In this document: positions 9,059-17,897 of the stretch, piece after piece
How positions within the stretch are numbered: position 1 is the stretch's first letter
How the letters are laid out: each line of letters starts with the position of its first letter
Assembly: GCF_003985155.1 (NCBI RefSeq)
Contig: NZ_ML133694.1
Span: forward strand, 279,943 to 343,942
From: Rhizobium vallis
GTDB taxonomy: Bacteria; Pseudomonadota; Alphaproteobacteria; Rhizobiales; Rhizobiaceae
DNA: 64,000 nucleotides
Direction: 5' to 3'
Notes under the pieces: generated by a model
The model's input: only the letters and a program-made list of their open reading frames with translations
What the model was told of the DNA's origin: nothing
Database searches by the model: none
Translations under genes and position numbers: made by a program

Positions 9059-9961
9059 TCACAGGGCGCTTGCCGTTTTCCTGGAAAAATCCTGCTTCAG
9101 CCGGTCCAGTTCCCGCAGCATCCTGTTATGCGCATTGACGGTCGCCTCTTCGCTGCTGAGCTGGCCGGGCTTTTCCGCGACCCGCTGCAACGTCTTGACC
9201 GTCGATCCGAAGACATAGTTGCCGGTGAGCTGCAGAATGCGGCGGCGGCGGAACGTTATGTTCTTCCAAAGATAACTGTTTTTCGGTACCAGCGCCGCGC
9301 CTGCTTCGACGAGGTTCGACGGGCCGATCGGATCGAAATCGATCTCCAGATCAAGCGCGCTCGCCCAATCATACCACTTGGCGCGATTTTCCAGAGCAAT
9401 CGGACGGATCGCCCGCCACGGAACCCGCAACGCGTCTGAGATAATGCAGCCGTGCATCGCCTCGGAGACGATTTTATGCGATGCGCTGATTTCTGTCAGG
9501 ACCTTTTCCACCGACCAGCGCGGATCGATATAATGGATGCCGGCGAGTTCGCAGGCCTTGTCCCAACTGCCGTGCATGGCGCTTTCGTAATGCGGGATAA
9601 AGGAGACGGGATAACGCTTCTCGACGTTTTTCGCATCCCAGCAGCTGCGGGTGAGGATGCCCGAATCGCCGATGGCGTAGCTCGGGTCGATGCCGAGGAT
9701 TTCGGCCGTCTTCTTCCCGCGCACGAAGTAGAATGTCCAGTTGCCGTCGACTTTGGGTGGGTTGGTGTAGCCGCCATAGCCCGAACCGAAGACGATCTTC
9801 TGCATGTTGGGGTCGAAATTGTCGTAGAGGATCGAGCCGATGCCGAGAAAGAGCTGGCTTTCGTCGTCGTCGAAGAAGTCGGGCAGTAGGCGCTCCCAAA
9901 GCCAATGGTTCAGCTCGTCGCCAAAATTCTCGTGTTTCCCCCGGTAGGCAAACATCTTCAT
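9059..9961 (-). CDS. Polysaccharide pyruvyl transferase family protein (ExoV-like)
   Basis: The start at 9961 overlaps the stop of the upstream acetyltransferase gene in an ATGA, with AGGAG upstream. A longer frame to 10141 is only a shadow of that gene. The 300-residue product starts K-M-F-A-Y-R-G-K-H-E-N-F-G-D-E-L-N, the N-terminal G-x-x-N-x-G-D-E signature of the pyruvyl transferase family. It also has S-E-A-M-H-G-C-I-I-S-D-A-L, the conserved His/Asp block. Such enzymes put ketal-linked pyruvate on a terminal sugar using phosphoenolpyruvate, as ExoV does for succinoglycan, giving the polymer negative charge. The C-terminal 60 residues are basic and helical. Confidence 0.87.
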   Translation of the reverse strand: MKMFAYRGKHENFGDELNHWLWERLLPDFFDDDESQLFLGIGSILYDNFDPNMQKIVFGSGYGGYTNPPKVDGNWTFYFVRGKKTAEILGIDPSYAIGDSGILTRSCWDAKNVEKRYPVSFIPHYESAMHGSWDKACELAGIHYIDPRWSVEKVLTEISASHKIVSEAMHGCIISDALRVPWRAIRPIALENRAKWYDWASALDLEIDFDPIGPSNLVEAGAALVPKNSYLWKNITFRRRRILQLTGNYVFGSTVKTLQRVAEKPGQLSSEEATVNAHNRMLRELDRLKQDFSRKTASAL

Positions 9962-10464
9962 CGTGCTTCTCCTGTCGGCAAGTGCGTCACGATCTGCGAG
10001 ACCGCTTCGTCCTCGCGTTCCATGCGTCCGTAACGTGAAATGATCTTGATGTCGCTGCGGATGATTTTTGCCGGGTTGCCAGCCACGAGCGAGCGCGGCG
10101 GCACGCTTTTGGTCACCACCGAGCCGGAGCCGATGACGCATTCGTCGCCGATTTCGACGCCCGGCAGAATGATGCTGCGCGCGCCGATGAAGCAGCGCCT
10201 GCCGATCCGCGTGTGAAGGTAGAGCCCGCGCGTGAGGTCGTGGGTCAGGATCGCAGCTTCAAAGGCGACATAGGTTTCAGCGCCGATGTGCAACCCCTTC
10301 GGATTGGTCTTGTCGAAGCGTACGCTGAGGGAAAAGCTGGCTGTCGGATCGATGTCCATTCCCCAGAATTTCGTATAGTAGAACCACTTGGCCCTTACGA
10401 TGCCGTCGCGCAGCGGCCGAAACACGTTCAGTCCCCACTTCGGCTTCTTTCCTGTCTGCACCAT
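9958..10464 (-). CDS. Left-handed beta-helix (hexapeptide repeat) acyltransferase
   Basis: This 168-residue protein contains repeated [LIV]-G-x-x-x-x-[ILV] hexapeptides between residues 85 and 140 (I-G-R-R-C-F-I-G-A-R-S-I-I, V-E-I-G-D-E-C-V-I-G-S-G-S-V-V). It ends with the S-L-V-A-G-N-P-A-K-I-I motif of WcaF/maltose-acetyltransferase-type enzymes. A His in the I-L-T-H-D segment is the likely catalytic base. It probably O-acetylates a sugar of the repeat unit in the cytoplasm with acetyl-CoA. Its ATG shares a base with the TAA stop of the upstream GT4 gene, and its own stop overlaps the pyruvyl transferase start, so all three are coupled. Confidence 0.87.
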   Translation of the reverse strand: MVQTGKKPKWGLNVFRPLRDGIVRAKWFYYTKFWGMDIDPTASFSLSVRFDKTNPKGLHIGAETYVAFEAAILTHDLTRGLYLHTRIGRRCFIGARSIILPGVEIGDECVIGSGSVVTKSVPPRSLVAGNPAKIIRSDIKIISRYGRMEREDEAVSQIVTHLPTGEAR

Positions 10465-11651
10465 TAAGTCCGACCCCGGCTGGAAAATTGGTCAAGCACG
10501 GAACTGTAATAGTCCTCGAGCATCCCCGTTTGGCGACGTATGTCGAAACGCTCGGCCACCAGAAGCGGTGCCCGCGCGCTGAAGGCTGTCCACAGAGCCT
10601 GGTCGTTGAGCAGTCTTCCGACCGCTTCCGCCATTCCCGCGACATCCCGCTCCTCCACGAGATAACCAGTTTTCCCCTCTTCGATCGCTTCGCCCACGCC
10701 TCCCGAGCGGAATGCGACGACCGGAGTACCGACCGCTTCGGCTTCCAGATTGGCGAGGCCGAACGCTTCTGCGTGACCATTATCGAGGGTCACGCTGCCA
10801 TGAAGATAGAGTTCCGCACTGGCGAGCAGATCCCTAATCTCAGTCTGCGACAGATTTTCATGGATCGTGACGCTTGGCAAGGAACGACGCGCCAGCGCCT
10901 CGATTTCCTGCTTCAACGGACCCTGGCCGACCATGACGAATTCGACCGGGGTGCCTGCGGCCGCCACGCGTGAGAGCGCGTCGATCATGAAGCGGTGGCC
11001 CTTATAGTCGACGAAACGGGCGATGGAAACCACCAATCCCTTTTTTCGGGGGCGGGGCTCCATTTTAAAGAGATCGAGATCGATGCCGATATGATGGCGA
11101 TAGACACGATCGGCGCGGAAGCCAAGCCCCAGCAACCGGTCGCGGATGAAGTCGGAAACGGCGATATTCCAGCTGTTCCAACCGGCCATCTCGCGGCGTC
11201 CCTTGGCGAAGAAACGCACCTGGTTGAAGCCGCCCGGCTTTTTCGGATCGCCGCCATAGGTGGCGTCGAAACCGTGGAACGTCGTGACCAGCGGCTTGCC
11301 GGCGGCGCGCGCCAAGGGACCGATGACATAACCGTTCTTGCCGAAATGAGCGTGAACGAGATCGGCTTTGCCGATCGCCGGAAACAGCGAGGGCAGGCCA
11401 ATCTGCGGGATTTTCAAGAGCAGTTCGCCGGCGCGCGCAACGGGAGACCGGCGGATGTCGTGAACCTGAACGGAGGTTTTCTTCGTGTGGGCGGAAGAGA
11501 TTCTCGAGCCGGCAAGAATTTCAGCTTCGAAGGAACGAAATGCCACCGCCTGGTTCAGAACAAATGCCTGGCTGGCAGGCAAAAATTTTTCCACATAAAT
11601 AACGGCTTTTCTCATGAATCTAGTCGCGTCTCCGTTGTGTTGCGCGATCAC
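10464..11651 (-). CDS. GT4 family glycosyltransferase
   Basis: This 395-residue two-domain GT-B enzyme has a C-terminal Glycos_transf_1 domain with E-A-F-G-L-A-N-L-E-A-E-A-V-G-T-P-V-V, the E-x7-E donor-phosphate motif of GT4 retaining transferases, near residues 300-320. The N-terminal half contains V-H-A-H-F-G-K-N-G and T-F-H-G-F-D, typical of the acceptor domain. The GTG at 11651 was chosen because it overlaps the GH10 stop as GTGA and has AGAGG a few bases upstream. The ATG at 11615 is an alternative. Donor sugar is unknown. Confidence 0.86.
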   Translation of the reverse strand: MIAQHNGDATRFMRKAVIYVEKFLPASQAFVLNQAVAFRSFEAEILAGSRISSAHTKKTSVQVHDIRRSPVARAGELLLKIPQIGLPSLFPAIGKADLVHAHFGKNGYVIGPLARAAGKPLVTTFHGFDATYGGDPKKPGGFNQVRFFAKGRREMAGWNSWNIAVSDFIRDRLLGLGFRADRVYRHHIGIDLDLFKMEPRPRKKGLVVSIARFVDYKGHRFMIDALSRVAAAGTPVEFVMVGQGPLKQEIEALARRSLPSVTIHENLSQTEIRDLLASAELYLHGSVTLDNGHAEAFGLANLEAEAVGTPVVAFRSGGVGEAIEEGKTGYLVEERDVAGMAEAVGRLLNDQALWTAFSARAPLLVAERFDIRRQTGMLEDYYSSVLDQFSSRGRT

Positions 11652-12721
11652 ATCGCCTCTATCGCCCGCTTGATGCCGTCGACCGAACTTCTCGGATCGT
11701 TGTTTTCGTCGTAAAGATTAACGCGTTTCGTGCATGCGGCATTGGGATCGGTGTCCTTCTCGTCACGCGCGCTGAATTTCTCCGACATGCCCCATACGGT
11801 CGCGCCTTTCAAGTCACCGCGTTCGGCGGCAACAGTGATCACGTCGCCGAATATCTCCGCATAAGAGGCCGGCGTGAAGCCCTTTTCGCGTTTCAGGAAA
11901 TGGCAGGACGCATCGAGTTCGGTGATGAAAACGCCGACACCCATGTCTTTCAGCGCCGCGCAGAAACGGCCCATTCCTTCCTGGTCGATCCGGTCGAAGC
12001 CGGGGCGGAAATGCGACTGCAGCCCGACGGCGCCGATCGGCGTCTTCTTGGCGACGAGATCCTCGACGATCTTCAGAACCCGCGTGCGCTTCTGTTCGAA
12101 CACGTCGGATTTCTTCTCCAGATGCGTTTCGTTGAGGACGAGTGTCGCGGCGGGATTGGCTTCGTGCGCCATATCGAAACTCATACGAATATAATCGTCG
12201 CCAAGAAGGCGTCGGAAAACACAATCCCGCAGATCCGGCGAATCATATTCCAACGGTTCGTTCACCACGTCCCAAGCATCGATCGACCTCTTATAGCGAG
12301 TGACAACCTGTTTTATGTGACGGTTCATCGCCGCCTGAATGGTCTGCGCGTCGGTGATGGCGGACACCCAGTCCGGCACGCGATACCAGATCAGCGTATG
12401 TCCATAAACCCTCATGTTGTATTTTCGTGCGAACGCAACCATGCGGTCCGCATCGCCGAAGGAGAAAACGCCGGGACGCTTTTCCGTCGCATTCCACTTC
12501 AACTCGTTTCGCGGCGTTATCGAATTGACGTTATCGATGTAGATCTGGGAGGCGACCGGATCGGCGATATCCTGCGGGTCGATTGCCGAGCCGAACCGGA
12601 ACGATTTCCCGTCGGCAATGGCGCGCAGGCCACCGGCGGGCGGCATCTGCGCCAGCGCTCCGCCTGCACGTGCATATAACAGGGCGAGCGGAACGGAGGC
12701 GAGGAAACGTCTTCTATTCAT
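11648..12721 (-). CDS. Secreted GH10 endo-beta-glycanase (xylanase family)
   Basis: The ATG at 12721 has GAGAGAAAG upstream and begins M-N-R-R-R-F-L-A-S, a twin-arginine-like signal peptide with cleavage near residue 24. The 357-residue product carries GH10 landmarks: G-H-T-L-I-W at 107-112, D-V-V-N-E-P with acid/base Glu155, Q-S-H-F at 235-238, and I-T-E-L-D with nucleophile Glu269. GH10 enzymes hydrolyse beta-1,4-xylan or related glucan linkages by a retaining mechanism. As the first gene of an exopolysaccharide operon it more likely trims or releases the cell's own polymer than digests plant xylan, by analogy with ExoK/ExsH although the fold differs. Plant substrate use cannot be excluded. 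Confidence 0.88.
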   Translation of the reverse strand: MNRRRFLASVPLALLYARAGGALAQMPPAGGLRAIADGKSFRFGSAIDPQDIADPVASQIYIDNVNSITPRNELKWNATEKRPGVFSFGDADRMVAFARKYNMRVYGHTLIWYRVPDWVSAITDAQTIQAAMNRHIKQVVTRYKRSIDAWDVVNEPLEYDSPDLRDCVFRRLLGDDYIRMSFDMAHEANPAATLVLNETHLEKKSDVFEQKRTRVLKIVEDLVAKKTPIGAVGLQSHFRPGFDRIDQEGMGRFCAALKDMGVGVFITELDASCHFLKREKGFTPASYAEIFGDVITVAAERGDLKGATVWGMSEKFSARDEKDTDPNAACTKRVNLYDENNDPRSSVDGIKRAIEAM

Positions 12722-12920
12722 TCTTTCTCTCACTGTTGGCTTCAGGCCTGCAAGGCAAGTGAACGGCCGAGCTCGCCGGCAGCTGCCCACGGCAGATTCG
12801 CTTTCAAATCAATAGAGTAATGCACCTTCAAACATACTTCCCGGGAGTGCTGTGCTGTCAGTATCTTCTAGACTTTTCCGCTGGTTCCAAGATATAAACT
12901 CGCCGCGGAGGAAGCTCGTA

Positions 12921-13292
12921 ATGGAAGATTGGTTAAGCTATCTGATGAGCTATTTTCATATGGCATTTCATAATGCCGCTTTTTTTATGGCGACCGTTCG
13001 AAACGACCTGCTCCTTCTCGATGTCCGGCTGTTCACAGCCGTCTTTTTTGCCGTCATCGGCGTGGTTCTCATCCTCATCATCGCGCTCGTCAGGACGTGG
13101 CGGCGGTTGCGGCAATCGGAGGACGTCATCCGCTCGCTGAACGACGACCTTGCCCAGGTCACGCAAGACCTCAATGTCGAGCGTGTCTGGCGGCTGGCGG
13201 GCGGCGACAGCACCGAGCAGCCCGGTCCCGACAGCCTGACGGAACTCTACAAGCTTCTGTCCAGGCACCAGGCTGCAAGTCATATGGCCTGA
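12921..13292 (+). CDS. Small single-TM protein with cytoplasmic coiled-coil, unknown function
   Basis: The ATG at 12921 has GGAGGA eight bases upstream. A longer frame from 12852 lacks such a site. The 123-residue product has one strong transmembrane segment near residues 35-60 (A-V-F-F-A-V-I-G-V-V-L-I-L-I-I-A-L-V), then a basic R-T-W-R-R-L-R stop-transfer and a charged helix rich in E/D/Q that could form a short coiled coil. I do not recognise a family. It is transcribed divergently from the exopolysaccharide operon and converges on the next gene. A role in envelope function is only a guess. Confidence 0.65.
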   Translation: MEDWLSYLMSYFHMAFHNAAFFMATVRNDLLLLDVRLFTAVFFAVIGVVLILIIALVRTWRRLRQSEDVIRSLNDDLAQVTQDLNVERVWRLAGGDSTEQPGPDSLTELYKLLSRHQAASHMA

Positions 13293-13322
13293 TCGGCCGG
13301 CGCGGGACATGCACCTGAAAAC

Positions 13323-14273
13323 CTACTGCCGCTGTTTCTGATTTTCTGCCGGCGCCTCGGCATCTAGAGGCGCGGATTTTGATTCCGGCTGAGTGCCGTC
13401 GGTCTCGTCCGCGGGGTCCGGCGAGGGAAGCCACAATCTGTCGGAAAAATAATTTCTCGTTCTTTTCTGGGGTCCCGAGGTCGCATCCAGCGCAAGGGTA
13501 AAATTGTAATGCCCGGCATTGAGCACCTCGTGGGTGAAGCTGATGCTGGCCCCAAAGCCGTCTTCCCTAACGTCCCGGAGGCCCTTAATCGCATTCAACG
13601 CCTCGTGGAAATCGAGCCACTGCGGTTGCTGCAGCATGGTTTCAAAAATGCGCAGAATGCCGGGATCGAGCTGGCCGTTTTGATCCGTCTGAGGATTGAT
13701 GATCTTCACGCGCATATTGTTGATCGTGCCTGCGGCATCGCCGCGAACGATGACGAAGATGGAGTTCGGAAGCTGATCCTTCTCCCGCTTGCCGCTGTGC
13801 TCGAAAAAACATTCGTATGTGTCGGCGTTGAAGCTCGCCGCTGCCCAATCGCTGGTTTGAATGCCGGCATCGCGCAGCGCCGCACACATTGTGGGGCCGG
13901 AGATCCGCCATGTGCGCAGAAAAGCCGACGCAGTCTGCGCCACAGGCGCTTCGATGGCGTGCACGGGAAGCTTGAAGGTGGCAGGAGGTGTTCGGCGGGG
14001 AAGGGCCCTGGGTGGGGGCGGTTTCAGCTCTTCGGGAAAGAGATCGAAGCCGAAGTAATGGCCGACCGCCTTCAAGTGTTTCATGTCGTTGGAAAGAAGC
14101 ACCGTTCCCATGACCAGCGAAAGGGAAATCGCCAGCAACAACCAGAAAGCCACGGGGATCCGCGGTTTTTTCACCGGCTGTTTCGCAGATGCGGGCGACG
14201 AATCGGGCAAGCTTGTCTTCTCCGGTACGCGAGAAGGATTTCGAACGGGCTGTCTAAATCCAGCAGTATACAT
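13323..14273 (-). CDS. Membrane-anchored protein with proline-rich linker, unknown function
   Basis: This 316-residue protein has a basic cytoplasmic N-terminus of about 40 residues and one transmembrane helix near residues 41-62 (V-A-F-W-L-L-L-A-I-S-L-S-L-V-M-G). A proline-rich linker (P-P-P-P-R-A-L-P-R-R-T-P-P) and a periplasmic domain of about 170 residues follow, ending in a low-complexity acidic tail. The domain contains W-R-I-S-G-P-T-M-C-A-A-L and a lone Cys in Y-E-C-F-F-E. I think it belongs to a rhizobial DUF family but cannot name it with certainty. It converges with the small membrane protein 30 bases away and has the AT-rich gap upstream. Confidence 0.7.
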   Translation of the reverse strand: MYTAGFRQPVRNPSRVPEKTSLPDSSPASAKQPVKKPRIPVAFWLLLAISLSLVMGTVLLSNDMKHLKAVGHYFGFDLFPEELKPPPPRALPRRTPPATFKLPVHAIEAPVAQTASAFLRTWRISGPTMCAALRDAGIQTSDWAAASFNADTYECFFEHSGKREKDQLPNSIFVIVRGDAAGTINNMRVKIINPQTDQNGQLDPGILRIFETMLQQPQWLDFHEALNAIKGLRDVREDGFGASISFTHEVLNAGHYNFTLALDATSGPQKRTRNYFSDRLWLPSPDPADETDGTQPESKSAPLDAEAPAENQKQRQ

Positions 14274-14749
14274 TCATCCGTTAAATATCTTTGGCTTCAT
14301 GTCGGCAATTGGGCGCCTTTCCGCCTCGTCATCGGATAGGGCAGGCTACAGATTTCGGCGGAGGCGCTTTAACACCATTCCAGGCAAGAATCTCCAATAC
14401 TGCGGCCGACAATTGCTGCGGGGGAGGGCGGGACGATCCCGCCATCCGGTTCATGAGCCGGCCGCCGCCAGTTCGGTTTCTTCACGATCGCGATGGATCA
14501 GTTTTATTATTGTCATGATTTCTTTTGAAATTTTTATGTTGTTTCTGAAATTCCATAGATTTGCTATCTGTGTTTGTTGTTTATCCGTTCGATAATAACC
14601 TATTTTTCTCGTAAAACGATTATATATCCGTCGTGAAACCATAGATAACGTCCCGGATATCCTTTCCATCGGATGATTTTTCACGGTTTTCATCAAATTT
14701 TGGACGTATTCTTCGATAGGGTCTGCCGTGCAACCTGAAAGGAGAGGAT
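14274..14749. other. AT-rich intergenic region upstream of methyltransferase
   Basis: The 476 bases between two genes that point away from each other are clearly more AT-rich than the flanks, especially 14500-14710. This is the expected place for two divergent promoters. A frame on the minus strand across 14451-14798 runs into the methyltransferase start and has no family-like sequence, so no gene is called. No strong hairpin was found. Confidence 0.5.
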
Positions 14750-15382
14750 ATGTCTGTCGAGTTAGACGCAACCACCTACGTTCACGCCAAACCGGCAACC
14801 GCGCACTCCTACATCTTGCCTACCGTCTTCGACGTGCTGGGGGACCATTTCGATGGTTCTGCCAAAAACGATGTCTTTGATTTGGGATGTGGTGCCGGCG
14901 GAGCGGCGGCAGCCCTTGCAGAAAAGGGATATTCCGTCGTCGGGGTCGATCCTTCGAGCGACGGCATCAACAAGGCGAATATCAATTATCCCGAACTGCC
15001 GCTGAACCTCGGTTCGGCGTATGATGATCTTTCCAGCGAGTATGGCACGTTCGATGCCGTCATCAGCCTCGAGGTCGTCGAGCACGTTTATGATCCGAAG
15101 GCGTTCACGTCGACGATGTACGATCTCGTCAAGCCGGGCGGCATCGCCGTGATGTCGACCCCCTACCATGGATATCTGAAGAACCTCGCTTTGGCCGCGG
15201 TCGGAAAGATGGACGACCACTTCATGCCGCTGAGGGATCATGGACATATCAAGTTCTGGTCGAAAAGCACGTTGAGCACGCTGCTTTTGGATAGCGGTTT
15301 CGACAATGTTCACTTTGAGTATGTCGGAAGGATTCCGGCTTTCGCTAAGTCGATGATCGCCGTCGCTCAGAAGCCTTTATAA
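14750..15382 (+). CDS. Class I SAM-dependent methyltransferase (UbiG/Methyltransf_11 type)
   Basis: This 210-residue protein has the Rossmann methyltransferase motifs. D-L-G-C-G-A-G-G lies at residues 44-51 (motif I, S-adenosylmethionine binding), V-V-G-V-D-P-S-S at 62-69 has the acidic residue for the ribose, and V-I-S-L-E-V-V-E-H-V-Y-D lies near 104-115. V-K-P-G-G-I-A-V-M-S-T-P is the post-motif. AAAGGAGAGG lies just upstream of the ATG. The H-F-x-P-L-R-D-H-G-H-I-K-F-W-S segment is common in small O-methyltransferases of surface-glycan loci. The substrate is unknown and it stands alone between two unrelated transcripts. Confidence 0.85.
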   Translation: MSVELDATTYVHAKPATAHSYILPTVFDVLGDHFDGSAKNDVFDLGCGAGGAAAALAEKGYSVVGVDPSSDGINKANINYPELPLNLGSAYDDLSSEYGTFDAVISLEVVEHVYDPKAFTSTMYDLVKPGGIAVMSTPYHGYLKNLALAAVGKMDDHFMPLRDHGHIKFWSKSTLSTLLLDSGFDNVHFEYVGRIPAFAKSMIAVAQKPL

Positions 15383-15428
15383 AGGGGCTTCTAAGCGGCC
15401 GCTGGTTTCGGGCGGCTTGCTCCGCCCG
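15369..15428 (+). terminator. Two short hairpins after the methyltransferase gene
   Basis: AGAAGCC at 15369-15375 pairs with GGCTTCT at 15386-15392, spanning the stop codon. CGGGCGG at 15409-15415 pairs with CCGCCCG at 15422-15428 with a 6-base loop. Neither has a long T run, so termination is plausible but weakly supported. Confidence 0.4.
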
Positions 15429-15597
15429 CTTCTTGCCGTCGCTGTCAGCACCGAGCACCTGTGATAATCCACAGGTTGTTTTTTGCCGTGCTCAAAAGCG
15501 AAAAAATTCCTTAAGAAATATTTACTTTTAGTTGCATTCTTGCTTAAACTCTCCATTATGCGGCTGGGCGTGCTGATAAAGCGGGAGACTTACTCAT

Positions 15598-16023
15598 ATG
15601 AAGGCTAAATCGCCTAATTCCATCGACGTCTATGTTGGCAACCGTGTGAGAGTTCGCCGAAAGACGCTCGGGATGACCCAGCACGGTTTGGCCGAGCTTC
15701 TGGGGATCACCTTCCAGCAGATCCAGAAATATGAAAAGGGAACGAACCGGATTGGCGCCAGCCGGCTTCAGCTTATATCCGAGATTCTGCGCGTGCCCGT
15801 CGGCTTCTTCTTCGAAAACGGCGGTTCTGGGCCGATCGAAGGCGAGACGAGCGAGTTGAACAAGTTTTTGTCCTCGAAAGAGGGACTGGCGCTCAACAAG
15901 GCCTTCATTGCGATCGAGGATCCGAATATCAGGCAAAAACTGGTGTCGCTGGCCAAAAGCCTGGCGGTCGCTGGATTGTCCGACATCGAGGCTGAATTGC
16001 AGGATCCGGTTGCGAACGGCTGA
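15598..16023 (+). CDS. XRE-family HTH transcriptional regulator (PraR-like)
   Basis: This 141-residue protein has an N-terminal helix-turn-helix of the XRE/Cro type. V-G-N-R-V-R-V-R-R-K-T-L-G-M-T-Q near residues 13-28 is followed by L-A-E-L-L-G-I-T-F-Q-Q-I-Q-K-Y-E-K-G-T-N-R and S-R-L near 30-56. This sequence type is abundant in rhizobia, PraR/PhrR being a known relative. The C-terminal half (about 65 residues) is helical and probably mediates dimerisation. GGGAG precedes the ATG. The gene sits 9 bases before the SARP-like regulator gene, so the two form one transcript placed immediately upstream of the YcaO-TfuA genes. Control of that locus is inferred from position only. Confidence 0.86.
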   Translation: MKAKSPNSIDVYVGNRVRVRRKTLGMTQHGLAELLGITFQQIQKYEKGTNRIGASRLQLISEILRVPVGFFFENGGSGPIEGETSELNKFLSSKEGLALNKAFIAIEDPNIRQKLVSLAKSLAVAGLSDIEAELQDPVANG

Positions 16024-16032
16024 GGATGGATC

Positions 16033-17877
16033 GTGCTTCATCTGCAGACATTTGGCGATCTGCGGTTGATCGAATCGAATGGCGACCCGGTTCGCTATCC
16101 GACCAAGGGCCTGTTGATGATGGCCCATCTCTATACCGGCGCAAGCCACGAACTCAGCCGTTATGAACTGGCTCAGTTCCTGTGGAGCGACGTCGAGCCG
16201 GAGCAGGCGCGGCTCAATCTGCGCAAGCTTCTGTCCCGCATCCGTGAGATGGACGGCGCCCGCGCCGAAATACCTTTCGATTTCACCGCCACCGCCGTTC
16301 GGCTCAACAGGCAGGTTGTTTCCAGCGACCTCGATATCTTTCGCACTGATGCTCCACCGCTGGAGCGGCTGAACGCGATCGCCGAACTGAGCCAGCGCGG
16401 GTTCATCGGAAATATCAAACCGGCAACCAAGCCGATAGACGCCTGGATGAGGACCCAGCGGGACGCCCAGGCGCTGCAATTGCGCCAGGCGCTGCTGGAT
16501 GCGCTGCCGGCGGTGCAAAGTCCCGCAGATGCGCGCATCATTTCCACCACTGCCCTGCAGATCCTCGAACGGGATCCGACTGACGAGCAGGTCAGAGCAT
16601 TGCTGCACCGGCTCTCGGGCGGATCGTCGCTCAGCGAGAAGCTGCCGAACGGCGATGGCCGCGTGGTGGAGGTGAAGCCTTCCACGACCGATGGCCAGGC
16701 GCCTGTCGACACTGATCGTGTATCGGCAATGCCTGTAATCCTGCCCCGTCTGGTGCTGCTTCCCCCGACATCGAAACATGCCGATGCCGGGCTTGCGCTG
16801 GCGAATGCCCTGATCGAAGACGTGACGATCGAACTTTGCGCGCTTCGAAACATTTCCATCGTCGCGCCGCATACGGCAGGACAGATCCGCCGCGATTCCG
16901 AAAAGGCGGCCATCGTCGCCCGGCACTCGATCGCCTATCTCCTGGATACCAGGTTCTCCGAAGAGGGATTATTCGCCCAGCTGATTTACTTCCCCACGGA
17001 CGAGATCATCTGGGCCAATCGCTTTGCGATGAGGCCTGATACGCTGCCGCGGCAGAGACGGCTGATCGCGCAGCAGCTGACCTTGTCGGTGGCAAGCGAG
17101 CTGGCTGAAAACGAGGAAGAGCGGCTGCGTTTCGAAGCCAATCCGCAGGCCTATCATTCCTATCTCGTCGGCTCGAGCCTGATGAGCAAATTGACCTTGC
17201 CGCATATCCGCCGGGCGAGGAAGGCGTTCAAGCAGTCGCTGTCGCACAAGGCGGATTTTTCTCCTTCTTTCACCGGGCTGGCAAGAACCTTCACCAGCGA
17301 ATGGCTGGTGACGGCGCAGGGCAATGATGAGCTGCTGCATCTGGCCGAGCAGAATGCGCTTCGCGCCATCGAGCGGGATCCTTCGTCGGCGGCGGGGCAT
17401 CGCGAACTCGGCGTCACTAAACTCTACCTCGGCGATGTCGATGCGAGCGTCGCGGCACTGCATCTGGCCGAGGAACTCAGTCCGCACTTTGCCGATGTCA
17501 TCTACAGCCATGCCGATACGCTCGTGCATGCATCCCGCCCCGGCGATGCGCTTGCTAAGATCACAAAGGCGATCTCGCTCAATCCGATCGCGCCTGACGC
17601 CTATCTCTGGTGTGCCGCCGGAGCGAGTTTCTTCCTGGAGCAATACGAGGAGGCGATCGCCTATGTCGAGGCGATGAAAGACAAAGCGCCGGCCCATCGC
17701 ATCGCGGCGGCCAGTTGCGCAATGATCGGCGATCGAAAACGGGCGCTATTCCATCGGCAGCGCGCCGAAAGCATCAATCCGGTGTTCGACGTCGAGAAGT
17801 GGCTCGCCATCGTTCCTTTCAAGGAGCATTGGCAAAAAGAGCTTTATCGGGAGGGCCTGTTGAGGGCTGGTTTTTAA
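16033..17877 (+). CDS. SARP/BTAD-like transcriptional regulator with TPR repeats
   Basis: This 614-residue protein starts with a GTG just after GAGGA. Residues 1-100 resemble the winged-helix OmpR/SARP DNA-binding domain (L-H-L-Q-T-F-G-D-L-R-L, then L-M-M-A-H-L and L-A-Q-F-L-W-S-D-V-E-P-E-Q-A-R-L-N-L-R-K-L-L-S-R-I-R). The L-W-x-D-x-x-x-x-x-A-R-x-x-L-R-x-x-L-S motif is typical of BTAD-type regulators of secondary-metabolite clusters. A middle segment near 235-350 resembles the adenylate-cyclase/FlgO-like region seen in CadC-type regulators. The last 200 residues contain TPR-like helical pairs. It lies 20 bases before the 70-residue peptide gene, so it may be cotranscribed with the YcaO-TfuA genes or activate them. 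No ligand is known. Confidence 0.8.
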   Translation: MLHLQTFGDLRLIESNGDPVRYPTKGLLMMAHLYTGASHELSRYELAQFLWSDVEPEQARLNLRKLLSRIREMDGARAEIPFDFTATAVRLNRQVVSSDLDIFRTDAPPLERLNAIAELSQRGFIGNIKPATKPIDAWMRTQRDAQALQLRQALLDALPAVQSPADARIISTTALQILERDPTDEQVRALLHRLSGGSSLSEKLPNGDGRVVEVKPSTTDGQAPVDTDRVSAMPVILPRLVLLPPTSKHADAGLALANALIEDVTIELCALRNISIVAPHTAGQIRRDSEKAAIVARHSIAYLLDTRFSEEGLFAQLIYFPTDEIIWANRFAMRPDTLPRQRRLIAQQLTLSVASELAENEEERLRFEANPQAYHSYLVGSSLMSKLTLPHIRRARKAFKQSLSHKADFSPSFTGLARTFTSEWLVTAQGNDELLHLAEQNALRAIERDPSSAAGHRELGVTKLYLGDVDASVAALHLAEELSPHFADVIYSHADTLVHASRPGDALAKITKAISLNPIAPDAYLWCAAGASFFLEQYEEAIAYVEAMKDKAPAHRIAAASCAMIGDRKRALFHRQRAESINPVFDVEKWLAIVPFKEHWQKELYREGLLRAGF

Positions 17878-17897
17878 CAATCACTTAGGGGCATTAC

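Noticed and set aside
14451..14798. 115-codon minus-strand frame in the AT-rich gap
   Set aside because: It overlaps the methyltransferase start, has no ribosome site and no known sequence pattern.
15556..16926. 456-codon minus-strand frame
   Set aside because: Antisense to the XRE and SARP-like genes, which have clear DNA-binding domains and start sites.
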